This document shows positions 35,828-43,863 of a stretch of DNA of 64,000 nt, piece after piece. The notes beneath the pieces were generated by a model. That model was given only the letters and a program-made list of their open reading frames with translations, was not told where the DNA came from and searched no databases. Numbering within the stretch: position 1 is the stretch's first letter; every line of letters begins with the position of its first letter. This stretch comes from Clostridiales bacterium. Its GTDB lineage: Bacteria; Bacillota; Clostridia; Christensenellales; UBA1242. The stretch is from assembly GCA_015055745.1 (NCBI GenBank), contig SVHS01000002.1:124001-188000 (forward strand), written 5' to 3'. A program made the translations under genes and the position numbers.

Positions 35828-35840
35828 AAAAGGAGAAATT

Positions 35841-36833
35841 ATGTTTGTAAAAGAAAAATATATTCAATTAGATATTTTAGATAAACAAAAGTATATCAAA
35901 ATAATCAAAGATAAGTTTGAAAGGCTTTTGGCGAAAGAATTAGACCTTATACGAGTATCTGCACCATTGTTGGTGACTAAAGAAAGTGGACTTCAGGACG
36001 ATTTGAGTGGAGTGGAGAGGAAAGTCTCTTTTGATATTTTGAAAGATGGTACAGAGCTAGAGATAGTACAGTCTTTAGCCAAGTGGAAAAGGTTGGCATT
36101 GCATAAATATAAATTTCCTATACACAAAGGCTTATATACAGATATGACAGCAATACGTCGAGATGATAAGATGGACGAAGTTCACTCTATATATGTGGAT
36201 CAATGGGATTGGGAAAAGGTGATTATACGAGAAGATAGGAATATCGATTATTTAAAGTATAGTGTGAAAAGTATAGTCAAAGCAATAGCAGATACTAGCG
36301 ATTATCTTGTGACGGAGGGGTTTAGTGGAGTAAACATCTGTAGAGATGTATATTTTATCACGAGCCAAGAGTTATTGGATATGTATCCCAACACTACAGA
36401 CAAAGAAAGAGAATATCTTATTACTAAGAAATATAAAACTGTATTTATTTTAGGTATAGGTCATGAGCTAAGCGATGGCAAACCTCACGATATGCGAGCA
36501 CCTGACTATGACGACTGGAGATTAAATGGAGACTTATTGTTTTATCACGAAGTCTTAGATATGGCGCTTGAGATTTCTAGTATGGGTATTAGAGTAGATA
36601 AGGAAACATTGTATCAGCAGATAGACAAATCGGGTCATTTCGAAAGATTGGAATATACTTATCACAAGGCTATTTTAGATGAGGTCTTACCTCTCTCTAT
36701 AGGAGGAGGCATAGGACAGAGTAGGTTGTGTATGCTACTCTTGGGCAGAGCGCATATCGGAGAAGTACAAGCTTCATACTGGGATAATGAAAACATTGCT
36801 CTATGCCAATCTTTAGGTATAGAAATTTTATAA
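35841..36833 (+). CDS. asnA: Aspartate-ammonia ligase (asparagine synthetase A)
   Basis: AsnA makes asparagine from aspartate, ammonia and ATP. The 330-residue class II synthetase-like protein has VSAPLLVTKESGLQDDLSG split across residues 39-57, VERKVSFD, AIRRDD, VDQWDWEKVI and the C-terminal GGGIGQSRLCMLLLG. AAGGAG precedes the ATG, immediately after the attenuator terminator. Firmicutes asnA is often T-box controlled; here no T-box motif is present and a leader peptide replaces it. Confidence 0.96.
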   Translation: MFVKEKYIQLDILDKQKYIKIIKDKFERLLAKELDLIRVSAPLLVTKESGLQDDLSGVERKVSFDILKDGTELEIVQSLAKWKRLALHKYKFPIHKGLYTDMTAIRRDDKMDEVHSIYVDQWDWEKVIIREDRNIDYLKYSVKSIVKAIADTSDYLVTEGFSGVNICRDVYFITSQELLDMYPNTTDKEREYLITKKYKTVFILGIGHELSDGKPHDMRAPDYDDWRLNGDLLFYHEVLDMALEISSMGIRVDKETLYQQIDKSGHFERLEYTYHKAILDEVLPLSIGGGIGQSRLCMLLLGRAHIGEVQASYWDNENIALCQSLGIEIL

Positions 36834-36887
36834 AAATTCTTCAAAATATCTTGACAATAAAATTTTTCGGTGTTAAAATCAAAAACA

Positions 36888-37079
36888 ATGAAAACGAGAT
36901 CTGATATGGTTTTTAAATACAAAGATTTTAGAAAACATGTTGAGATGTGTTGGGTATTTTTGACCCTATTTACAATATTGACTTTGACAGTATGCATTAG
37001 CATACTGTTTTTTATGTCAAATGATAAAAAAGAAATCTCAGCAAAAGAAATTATCATTGTATCATTTGGATTGTTATAG
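36888..37079 (+). CDS. Small membrane protein, predicted leaderless
   Basis: A 63-residue protein with a basic N-terminus and one long membrane segment (about residues 20-43). No family recognised. TTGACA (36851-36856), 17 bp and TAAAAT (36874-36879) precede the ATG at 36888 by eight bases. The next gene follows 8 bp later with its own GGAG, suggesting a two-gene unit. Confidence 0.6.
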   Translation: MKTRSDMVFKYKDFRKHVEMCWVFLTLFTILTLTVCISILFFMSNDKKEISAKEIIIVSFGLL

Positions 37080-37087
37080 GAGAAATT

Positions 37088-37624
37088 ATGTTTAAATATA
37101 GATACAACTACAAGTACTTAAATCTAAAATTTAAATCTTTAAATATTGTGATTGAATTAGCCAAAGACAATACTTGGGGAAATACTTCATATTCCGCTAA
37201 AACAAATTTAATGTTTAAAGATGAATATGATGATTGGGGACATGCTGCTGGGGTTGGAAGAAATGAACAAGACGCATTAAACATGTGTATTGATGAGATA
37301 GAACATTATACAGGTCACCAAATAGATATGAGTTTGATAACTGAAATAAACTTAGCTAAAAAAATCGTTTTTGAATATAAGAAACAAACAATTGTTTTAA
37401 ACATCGAACAAATTGATAATAATTTTAGTATTCTTACTCCAAATGGAAGAAAAAACATAATTACAGACAATATCATTGAATATATTTCCAACAATCTTAA
37501 AGAATTTATAAATGATAGTGTGGATAACTATTCTGAGGAACTTTTTAAAATGTATAATTTTAGTAAACCTTTTGATGCAATGACTAAAAAATATAACAAT
37601 TCAGAAAATTGTAATTTAAAATAA
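37088..37624 (+). CDS. Unknown 178-residue protein
   Basis: No family recognised. A soluble, Asn/Ile/Lys-rich protein without signal or membrane segment, preceded by AGGAGA. It pairs with the small membrane protein upstream. Both lie just outside the integrated element. Confidence 0.6.
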   Translation: MFKYRYNYKYLNLKFKSLNIVIELAKDNTWGNTSYSAKTNLMFKDEYDDWGHAAGVGRNEQDALNMCIDEIEHYTGHQIDMSLITEINLAKKIVFEYKKQTIVLNIEQIDNNFSILTPNGRKNIITDNIIEYISNNLKEFINDSVDNYSEELFKMYNFSKPFDAMTKKYNNSENCNLK

Positions 37625-37766
37625 TCAGAATATAACTAAAAAACTACAGGTCGAGATGGGCGACTTGTGGTTTTTTACATCACTAGAGTACGTAGCTTGT
37701 CTAAAAAATCGAAATAAAAAAAGCAGAGAGTATAGTCATAAATATCTCCCTTTTAAATAATACAGC

Positions 37767-38006
37767 TTACAAATCAATATTTTCATAATTAAATACTTTA
37801 TCATCTAAAAATTCATGTAATATCATATTGAATGCTTGTGCTATTTTGATAACAGTATCGAATTTAATACTTTTATAATCTTCATTGAGAATGTGTTTGA
37901 TAGTATTTTTGTCTGTATTCATTCTTTTTGCAATTTCGTATTGAGTCGTATTGTTGTTTATCATTAAATTTGATAATCTTATTGCTACAGCTTTTTGAAC
38001 TGTCAT
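37767..38006 (-). CDS. XRE-family regulator, paralogue of the one inside the element
   Basis: A 79-residue helix-turn-helix protein (TQYEIAKRMNTDKNTIKHILNEDY, about residues 20-43) with a C-terminal FDTVIKIAQAFN helix. It is closely similar to the protein at 57094-57333. I chose the ATG at 38006 with AAAGGTGG upstream. A 20-bp inverted repeat that also occurs at the paralogue lies upstream at 38056-38075, so both probably recognise it and autoregulate. It lies outside the 14-bp repeats and may be a relic of an older element. Confidence 0.8.
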   Translation of the reverse strand: MTVQKAVAIRLSNLMINNNTTQYEIAKRMNTDKNTIKHILNEDYKSIKFDTVIKIAQAFNMILHEFLDDKVFNYENIDL

Positions 38007-38055
38007 ACACACCACCTTTTTCAAAGTATAGGATAACAATAAAATTATTAAACTT

Positions 38056-38075
38056 TAGGGACTGTATAGTCCCTA
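38056..38075. promoter_or_regulatory. Operator palindrome of the XRE regulator, copy 1
   Basis: TAGGGACT-GTAT-AGTCCCTA, an 8-bp perfect inverted repeat with a 4-bp spacer. The same arms occur at 57378-57397 upstream of the paralogous regulator. Confidence 0.8.
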
Positions 38076-38195
38076 TTTGTTTGACTAATAATCCTTTCAG
38101 AAGAACAAACGAAAGAAACTAAACAAAAGCTTAAAAAAGTAACGAATACAAAGATGGCGTATAAGTTAATAAGTAAAATATCAAGAGAAATAAAT

Positions 38196-38224
38196 AAAAA
38201 AAATACACCACAATATGTGGTGTA
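38196..38224 (-). terminator. Terminator displaced from the tRNA-Glu gene
   Basis: On the minus strand TACACCAC pairs with GTGGTGTA across a 5-nt loop, followed by eight T. It begins 3 bp past a 14-bp copy of the tRNA-Glu 3' end (38228-38241). No gene directly upstream needs it now, so it appears to be the original tRNA-Glu terminator, separated from the gene by the insertion. Confidence 0.75.
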
Positions 38225-38227
38225 AAT

Positions 38228-38241
38228 TGGTAGTCCCAAGG
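38228..38241. repeat. Left attachment repeat (attL core)
   Basis: TGGTAGTCCCAAGG, identical to the last 14 bases of the tRNA-Glu gene at 58955-58968 (as read on the plus strand, including its CCA end). It marks the left boundary of the integrated element. Confidence 0.8.
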
Positions 38242-38402
38242 TGTACTGTTAATTATCAACTACAATTTGATAAAAGTTTATCAAAGTTTAAAAATTGATG
38301 TAAATTTTGCAATTTCAAAGTGTAAAGATTTACAATTTACAAACTTACGAATAATAAAAATTTTATGAGTGTAAAAGTTGATTGTTTATGATTTGGGAAT
38401 TT

Positions 38403-39119
38403 TTAATAATTTTTTATGTTTCTAATTTCAATGCTAGGTATTGTTATTTCATGTGGCAAATCTAACAAATATTTAACGCAATTAGCAACATCTTCAGGGT
38501 CTAATCCAAGTTTCATGATTTCGTTTGGAAGTTCATCTTCTGCATGAATATAAAAATCAGTTTTTATAAGTCCTGGACAAACATCAGTAATTTTAACATT
38601 ATGTTTCGCCAAATCTCTTTGAATTGCTTTTCTATAATTATATGTGCCATGTTTTGATGCATTGTAGATAGGGCAAAACTCTTCAGTTTCCACTCCGCTT
38701 TGAGAATTGATATTTATAATTTGGCCTTTATGCTGTTGCATCATAATTGGCGAAAATTCTGTTATCATGGCAATTGTGGCAAAAACATTTGTATTTATTA
38801 AGTTTTGAATTTTTTCTAATTCGTTTAGTTTCTTAAAATGAGAATTTGATAATTGAGATAACTCACCTTTTGTCCACACACCAGCACAATTTATTAATGT
38901 ATCGACATTTTTAAAGTTGTTCATTACAAAATCTTTTAAAAGTTTTATCTCATTAACTATTGTCAAATCGCAAACAAAATATCTTTTATTTAATTCTTTT
39001 GCAGTTTGTTCTAAATTTAGTTTGTCGCTATCAACTAAAATTAAATTTTCATTTTGTAATAATTTCGCGATTACCTTACCAACACCATTAGCCGCCCCAG
39101 TAATAATTATATTTTTCAT
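38403..39119 (-). CDS. Short-chain dehydrogenase/reductase
   Basis: The 238-residue protein has the NAD(P)-binding TGAANGVGK (residues 7-15), the NCAG motif, a catalytic serine in ININSQSG and YNASK with the catalytic Tyr and Lys. The substrate is unknown. It lies between the left repeat and the recombinase, so it is probably cargo of the element. Confidence 0.85.
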   Translation of the reverse strand: MKNIIITGAANGVGKVIAKLLQNENLILVDSDKLNLEQTAKELNKRYFVCDLTIVNEIKLLKDFVMNNFKNVDTLINCAGVWTKGELSQLSNSHFKKLNELEKIQNLINTNVFATIAMITEFSPIMMQQHKGQIININSQSGVETEEFCPIYNASKHGTYNYRKAIQRDLAKHNVKITDVCPGLIKTDFYIHAEDELPNEIMKLGLDPEDVANCVKYLLDLPHEITIPSIEIRNIKNY

Positions 39120-39217
39120 AATATTTCTCCTATAACGAAATTATATCACACAAATCATAAATTTGTATTAAAAATTTATAAAATTATCAACTTTTTGTAA
39201 AAATGAAAAAATCTCTA

Positions 39218-40789
39218 TCAAAAGATAGAGATTAAAATTGGTAGACCACAGGTTTTTATATCCGAACCATTTTTACTATTATTATCATAATAGTAATTTT
39301 GCACATTTCGGTTTTCAAAATAATAATCTAGGTCTTTTTTTGAGTCTTCATAACTGATTGACGAGTTAATTTCGTCTGCGTCAGTATTAAGATAAATCAA
39401 TGTTCTATTGTTGTATATATAAACAACATTTATAAAGGTATTAACGAATTTTTGTTTTTCTTCAATGTCTTCAGATTTTCCTAATTCGATATATGCTTCA
39501 ACATATTTTTCAACTTCTTTTTTCGACAATTTAACCATTGCAAGTTTTTTAATCTTTCTTAATTCTTTTGTGTATATTTCTTTTAGTTCAGTTAATTCGT
39601 CTGCTTCTTTGTTAAGTTTATCAATAAGAACTTGACTTTTTGCTATTCTGAATTGATTAAAGACTTCGTCTATATCTTTATCAACTTTTTTAATTCGATT
39701 TTCATAATCTTTAATTCTAAAGTCTTCAGCAGTTGAGTTGAGTGTATCATAAACCATATTGACAATTCTTGTTTTATCTTTTAGCAAATTTATTATTGTT
39801 TGGGTTATAACTCTTTCTTCAAGAACGTGTTTATTGTTAGATTTTAATTCACAATGTTTGTGCAAGTTTCTTTTTGCTCTGCAAGAATAATAACTATGTG
39901 TAGTTCCATTTCGTCCTGTTGCAGAATCTCCAATAACTGAAGAACCACAATAACCACAAAACAAATGACCTGAAAGAACAAATTGCTCGTGTGCTTTGCG
40001 TTTTGCAGAGTATTGTTTATTTTCGGCAAGTTTTTCCTGTACCTTATCAAATAATTCTTGTTCAATTAGTTGTGGGCAATAATCTTCAATTATTTTACCA
40101 TCATATTCCATTATACCTAAATATTTCTTGTTCTTAAATGTTCTATTTAGACTATTATGTGTAAAAGGTGTTGTTTTGCAACTATAAATATTATTATTAG
40201 TTAAGTGAGATATAATGCTTTTTATAGAGTCTCCTTTAGCATAATGTTCAAAAGCATATTTAATATAAGGTGCAGTTTCTTCATTAACAACTAACCTTTT
40301 ATCAACCACCTTATATCCTAAAGGTGGGTTTCCCCCTAAATAATGTTTTTTCAATGCTGACTCTCGCATACCACGTTTAACTTTTTGTGATAAGTCTATT
40401 GAGTACATTTCTGCCATTGATTCTAAAATTCTTTCAATAAGTTTGCCTTCCATTGAATCACTTATTGCTTCAGTTGCAGAAACGACCTTAACACCATATT
40501 GTTCAAGTTTGTGTTTATAAAATGTACTATCGTATGTATTTCTGCTAAATCTATCTAATTTATAAACAATAATATATTGAAAATCTTTGTTTTTTGCGTC
40601 ATTTATCATTTGCAAAAATGAAGGTCTGTTATCGTTTGTTCCTGTCATTGCTCGGTCTATATATTCTCTTTGAATTTCATAACCCTGCATTTCAGCGAAC
40701 TCATTACACACCCTTAATTGACCTTCAATAGATTGTTCAGTTTGTTTATCACTTGAATATCTTGCGTAAATGACTGCTTGTTTTTTCAT
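39218..40789 (-). CDS. Large serine recombinase (integrase)
   Basis: The 523-residue protein starts with a resolvase domain (AVIYARYSSDKQTEQSIEGQ with the catalytic serine about residue 12, YKLDRFSRN), continues with a recombinase domain (GGNPPLGYKVVD), a zinc ribbon (FCGYCGSSV and a second cysteine pair) and a long coiled coil (about 375-445). Such proteins integrate and excise phages and conjugative elements by attP x attB exchange. AAAGGAAAA precedes the start. It is the only recombinase seen in the element, although tRNA 3' ends are usually targets of tyrosine recombinases. Confidence 0.93.
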   Translation of the reverse strand: MKKQAVIYARYSSDKQTEQSIEGQLRVCNEFAEMQGYEIQREYIDRAMTGTNDNRPSFLQMINDAKNKDFQYIIVYKLDRFSRNTYDSTFYKHKLEQYGVKVVSATEAISDSMEGKLIERILESMAEMYSIDLSQKVKRGMRESALKKHYLGGNPPLGYKVVDKRLVVNEETAPYIKYAFEHYAKGDSIKSIISHLTNNNIYSCKTTPFTHNSLNRTFKNKKYLGIMEYDGKIIEDYCPQLIEQELFDKVQEKLAENKQYSAKRKAHEQFVLSGHLFCGYCGSSVIGDSATGRNGTTHSYYSCRAKRNLHKHCELKSNNKHVLEERVITQTIINLLKDKTRIVNMVYDTLNSTAEDFRIKDYENRIKKVDKDIDEVFNQFRIAKSQVLIDKLNKEADELTELKEIYTKELRKIKKLAMVKLSKKEVEKYVEAYIELGKSEDIEEKQKFVNTFINVVYIYNNRTLIYLNTDADEINSSISYEDSKKDLDYYFENRNVQNYYYDNNSKNGSDIKTCGLPILISIF

Positions 40790-40804
40790 TTGATTTTCCT
40801 TTTA

Positions 40805-41410
40805 TTAAAATTTTCCACGTAGTTCGATAACTTTACCAACAACCCTTACAGGTAGTTCTTCAATATCTTGGTTAGAATAAAACATTTCCTTAAATTGAGT
40901 ATTATAAGGAATTAAAGTTATTCCATCTTCAGTACGTTTGATTGCTTTTAATGTTGCTTCGTATCCGTTAACCATAACAACACAAACGTCTCCTGTTTCA
41001 GCACTATCTTGTCTTCTAACAATAACAACGTCTCCGTTCATTATTCTTGGTTGCATACTTGTTCCTTTAACTTTTAGTCCAAAATACTCTCCTGAAGACG
41101 CATAAGACTCTGAAATTTCTTCATAGTCAATAATGTCTTCTATTGCTTCTATAGGTATCCCTGCAGGGATAGATCCTAAAACAGGTATCTTAAAACCTGT
41201 TTTCGCAGGATAGTCCTTATTATTTTTTAATAAGTAATCTATAGATACATTATAAATATTAGATACCTTATTTAACGTCTCGAGTGATATTGAAGACGTT
41301 TTTTTATTTTCTAAACGAGAATAGTTTGCTCTGTCTAGGTTTAATAATTTTGAGATTTCTTCTTGAGTCATACCTTTACCTTTTCTTAAATCATACAATA
41401 TGTTTTTCAT
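40805..41410 (-). CDS. LexA/CI-type repressor with S24 peptidase domain
   Basis: The 201-residue protein has an N-terminal XRE helix-turn-helix (MTQEEISKLLNLDRANYSRLE, split: residues 14-34) and a C-terminal self-cleavage domain with the Ala-Gly site in SIPAGIP, the catalytic serine in GTSMQPRI and the lysine in TLKAIKR. Self-cleavage on DNA damage would induce the element. It is divergent from the rightward gene block, and three 18-bp palindromes lie between them. Confidence 0.92.
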   Translation of the reverse strand: MKNILYDLRKGKGMTQEEISKLLNLDRANYSRLENKKTSSISLETLNKVSNIYNVSIDYLLKNNKDYPAKTGFKIPVLGSIPAGIPIEAIEDIIDYEEISESYASSGEYFGLKVKGTSMQPRIMNGDVVIVRRQDSAETGDVCVVMVNGYEATLKAIKRTEDGITLIPYNTQFKEMFYSNQDIEELPVRVVGKVIELRGKF

Positions 41411-41464
41411 TTTTCAACTCCTTACTGACATTTTAACATATTTTTCATTGAAAATCAAGTGTTT

Positions 41465-41567
41465 TGTGTAAATAAATACACATTTTTTGAAAAATTTGTG
41501 TAAAAAATGACACAAAAATGACGCAATTTTGATTTTATGGTGTATAATGTGTGTAACGAATTACACA
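41465..41567. promoter_or_regulatory. Three repressor operators and rightward promoter
   Basis: 18-bp palindromes of the TGTGTAA-N4-TTACACA type lie at 41465-41482, 41497-41514 and 41550-41567. The last overlaps the predicted start of a rightward promoter whose -10 is TATAAT (41543-41548). The arrangement fits a CI-like switch controlling the rightward block and the repressor itself. Confidence 0.8.
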
Positions 41568-41590
41568 TTTTGAAAAAGGAGATATTGGGT

Positions 41591-41776
41591 TTGAGAGTGT
41601 TGATTGTTGTTGAAAATGACGAAGATGGAAAGGTTACTGATAGTCAGATGATGGTTATAGCAGAGACCGAAGAAGATGGTAAACGTGCAATAAACAATCT
41701 TACTCGTATGCTTGATTTCTCCCTTATCAATTTTATTAAGACGTTAAGGGAAAAGAAAAAGGAGAAAGTTATATGA
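41591..41776 (+). CDS. Small unknown protein, first gene of the rightward block
   Basis: About 61 residues (RVLIVVENDEDGKVTD...). AAAAAGGAG ends at 41581, so the TTG at 41591 is the best-spaced start; a TTG at 41585 is possible. An upstream ATG at 41537 lies before the predicted transcript start and is rejected. Function unknown; small acidic early protein. The stop overlaps the next start by 4 bp. Confidence 0.6.
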   Translation: MRVLIVVENDEDGKVTDSQMMVIAETEEDGKRAINNLTRMLDFSLINFIKTLREKKKEKVI

Positions 41777-42072
41777 AAAAAGATTATGTTTATTTATTAG
41801 TAACTGCAGACAAGTTTGAACTTCCTTTAATGGTTGCTGAAACCTTTGCAGAATTAACTGAAATGACAGGGTTACAATATACAACTTTGAGAAGTGCGTT
41901 GATTAGAAATTCAGTCATTGATGGCAGATATAGAATTATCAAAGTTGATACTCGAGAACCTGAAGAACGATTTACTAAATCAGATTTTGTCGAATATTGT
42001 AGAGAAAAGAATTTGGAAGAAACTGATTTCGACTCTTTCAAAGCATTTATGGAATTTTGTTTTAATAGTTAA
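41773..42072 (+). CDS. Unknown 99-residue protein
   Basis: AGGAGA precedes the ATG, which overlaps the upstream gene by 4 bp, indicating coupling. The central part (LTEMTGLQYTTLRSALIRNS, about 26-45) looks like a short helix-turn-helix, so a DNA-binding role is possible. Confidence 0.6.
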   Translation: MKKDYVYLLVTADKFELPLMVAETFAELTEMTGLQYTTLRSALIRNSVIDGRYRIIKVDTREPEERFTKSDFVEYCREKNLEETDFDSFKAFMEFCFNS

Positions 42073-42159
42073 AAGTTGCGTTGTAGATATAACATTTGAT
42101 TAGAAAGTTGTTTGAAAGAACTTTGTTTTGATACTTGTTGAAAAGTTTGGGAGAACAAC

Positions 42160-42351
42160 GTGAGAGAGTGTGTGATTGTTAAAACATTGCGAAATAACAA
42201 AGTGCAATCTTCTACTTTTTTTAATGACTATATGAAAGCATTAGACTTTGCTGAAAGTGAGTGTTGGAAAGGGTTTTATTGTATTGTTCTTCGCAAATAT
42301 GCAGAAAAGAAATGGGCAAAGGCGTATTTAATACCACCTGAAACTTTATAG
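42160..42351 (+). CDS. Unknown 63-residue protein
   Basis: Starts at GTG (42160), preceded by GGGAG. Cys- and Lys-containing small soluble protein of no recognised family, in the early block of the element. Confidence 0.5.
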   Translation: MRECVIVKTLRNNKVQSSTFFNDYMKALDFAESECWKGFYCIVLRKYAEKKWAKAYLIPPETL

Positions 42352-42359
42352 GAGAAAAA

Positions 42360-42668
42360 ATGAAAGAATATCAAAAACACGTACAAAATGACTCAAAGAT
42401 TGCAAATTCAATTTTTGAATCTGCTTATTACAAACAAGCAAAGCACCCTGACAAATTGATAAACGTTAGTTATGGTTTACGTGTAACTAGAAATAATTTG
42501 GAAGACGTGAAATTGCTAATATCTTATAAAAAACTTATGTTAGATATTGACCTTAAAGATGGTTTAATTTCTAAAAAGTATGTTGAAGAATCAAAACGAA
42601 TTTATAACCAATTAGAAAAAAGCATTGATAAAACCATTGCTGAACTATTTGGCAAAGGAGAAAAATAA
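42360..42668 (+). CDS. Unknown 102-residue protein
   Basis: Preceded by AGGAG, charged and helical, no recognised family. Its stop codon overlaps the next start (ATAATG), so the two are translationally coupled. Confidence 0.6.
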   Translation: MKEYQKHVQNDSKIANSIFESAYYKQAKHPDKLINVSYGLRVTRNNLEDVKLLISYKKLMLDIDLKDGLISKKYVEESKRIYNQLEKSIDKTIAELFGKGEK

Positions 42669-43087
42669 TGAAACCTGAATTAAAAAAAGAAGCATTACGT
42701 CGTATGAGAGCATTAAGACTTATGAATAATGGGTTTGATAGTCCTGTCGGAGACTTCAACCTTACTGAATCGGTTTGGAAATCTGAATACTATGGTATTT
42801 TATATTATTTAGACAAACACGAAAAAAAGATTGTTGCAGACTTTGAAAAGAAATATAGCAAGTATGGTGTAAAGGTTTATCATTGTTATCGTGCTAAACG
42901 AGAGTTTGGAGATATATTGTATATGCTTTATGTTTCAGAAGATACTGCAGACTCTCCTGAAAAATTTGATTATGATTTAAGAAATGGAATCGCATATATT
43001 TATGCTTACAATATTTCAGAACCTGCATTTAGTGAATTTGGCACTTGCTATATTAAATCTCAATATGGTGGAATTGTGCTTTGTTAG
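42668..43087 (+). CDS. Unknown 139-residue protein
   Basis: Preceded by AAAGGAG. Soluble, Tyr-rich protein (LYYLDKHEKKIVADFEKKY) of no recognised family, part of the tightly packed early block. Confidence 0.6.
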   Translation: MKPELKKEALRRMRALRLMNNGFDSPVGDFNLTESVWKSEYYGILYYLDKHEKKIVADFEKKYSKYGVKVYHCYRAKREFGDILYMLYVSEDTADSPEKFDYDLRNGIAYIYAYNISEPAFSEFGTCYIKSQYGGIVLC

Positions 43088-43097
43088 GTGGTTGTAT

Positions 43098-43391
43098 ATG
43101 GAAATAAATTGGAGAGCAGGTATACAAGAAATACCACGAGCAAAGTATTTTGAAATGTTGAATTGTTTACCACCACGAGAACCTATGAATTTAATTGCAG
43201 GTTATACAAATCAATTTCTTATGGGCGAACCTTATACTCACGTAAATTTTAATGATAGATACCAACCTTTATATGCTCAATTTGGTATGAAAGGCAAAAG
43301 GTATTTTTATTTAGGTTTGGGTAGAGAAAAACGTTTTACAGGTTACTCTACTCGCCCTATGGAAGAAAATTGGGATACAGGGAGATATTAA
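43098..43391 (+). CDS. Unknown 97-residue protein
   Basis: I chose the ATG at 43098, preceded by AGGTGG, since upstream in-frame codons overlap the previous gene. Aromatic-rich soluble protein with no recognised family. Confidence 0.55.
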   Translation: MEINWRAGIQEIPRAKYFEMLNCLPPREPMNLIAGYTNQFLMGEPYTHVNFNDRYQPLYAQFGMKGKRYFYLGLGREKRFTGYSTRPMEENWDTGRY

Positions 43392-43392
43392 A

Positions 43393-43812
43393 ATGAATTT
43401 ATACAATGAATTAAGAAATAGACAACAAACTGAATATAATGCTTTTCCTGTAGGTTTTGCATTTAATCAGAAACAACTTGAAGACCAATTAGTACAATTA
43501 GGTTTGAAACCTATTGATACTGATAAAGTTATAGGAATTGGTTTTGGTGGTTTTATTCGTAAAACTGATAAATCAGCATATATGGATATGTTGAATAGAC
43601 ATAAAAAAGAAAGGGAACTCGCTATTAAATCTGACAAAGATGGTAGTGGTTTTATTAAAGATATGTTTTCTTATGAACTAGCAAACCACGAATATGATTA
43701 TACAGGAGACTTGACTGATACTTTAGAAGCATTAGGTCTTTCTATAAATGATATTCAAAAGGATAAGAAATTGAAGAAAGGTTTGCAATTAGCATTAAGA
43801 AGATATAGATAA
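43393..43812 (+). CDS. Unknown 139-residue protein
   Basis: Begins one base after the previous stop; GGGAG precedes it. Contains GFGGFIRKTDKSAY and a basic C-terminal end (KKLKKGLQLALRRYR), which may bind nucleic acid. No recognised family. Confidence 0.55.
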   Translation: MNLYNELRNRQQTEYNAFPVGFAFNQKQLEDQLVQLGLKPIDTDKVIGIGFGGFIRKTDKSAYMDMLNRHKKERELAIKSDKDGSGFIKDMFSYELANHEYDYTGDLTDTLEALGLSINDIQKDKKLKKGLQLALRRYR

Positions 43813-43863
43813 AAAAATAATTGTCTAAAAGTCGAATTAGGCAATAAGGGAGATTTGAAATTT

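Noticed and set aside
32490..35841. T-box riboswitch control of tyrS and asnA
   Set aside because: T-boxes are usual for these genes in Firmicutes, but I found no conserved T-box sequence or long specifier hairpin in either leader; the leader-peptide attenuators explain the terminators.
38048..38239. A 63-codon minus-strand frame with a TTG start inside the left repeat
   Set aside because: It begins within the tRNA-derived repeat and runs through the displaced terminator; no Shine-Dalgarno sequence or family supports it.
39236..39254. Alternative left boundary of the element at the recombinase 3' end
   Set aside because: It resembles the attL region but has no matching copy on the right, whereas 38228-38241 matches tRNA-Glu exactly and has the displaced terminator.
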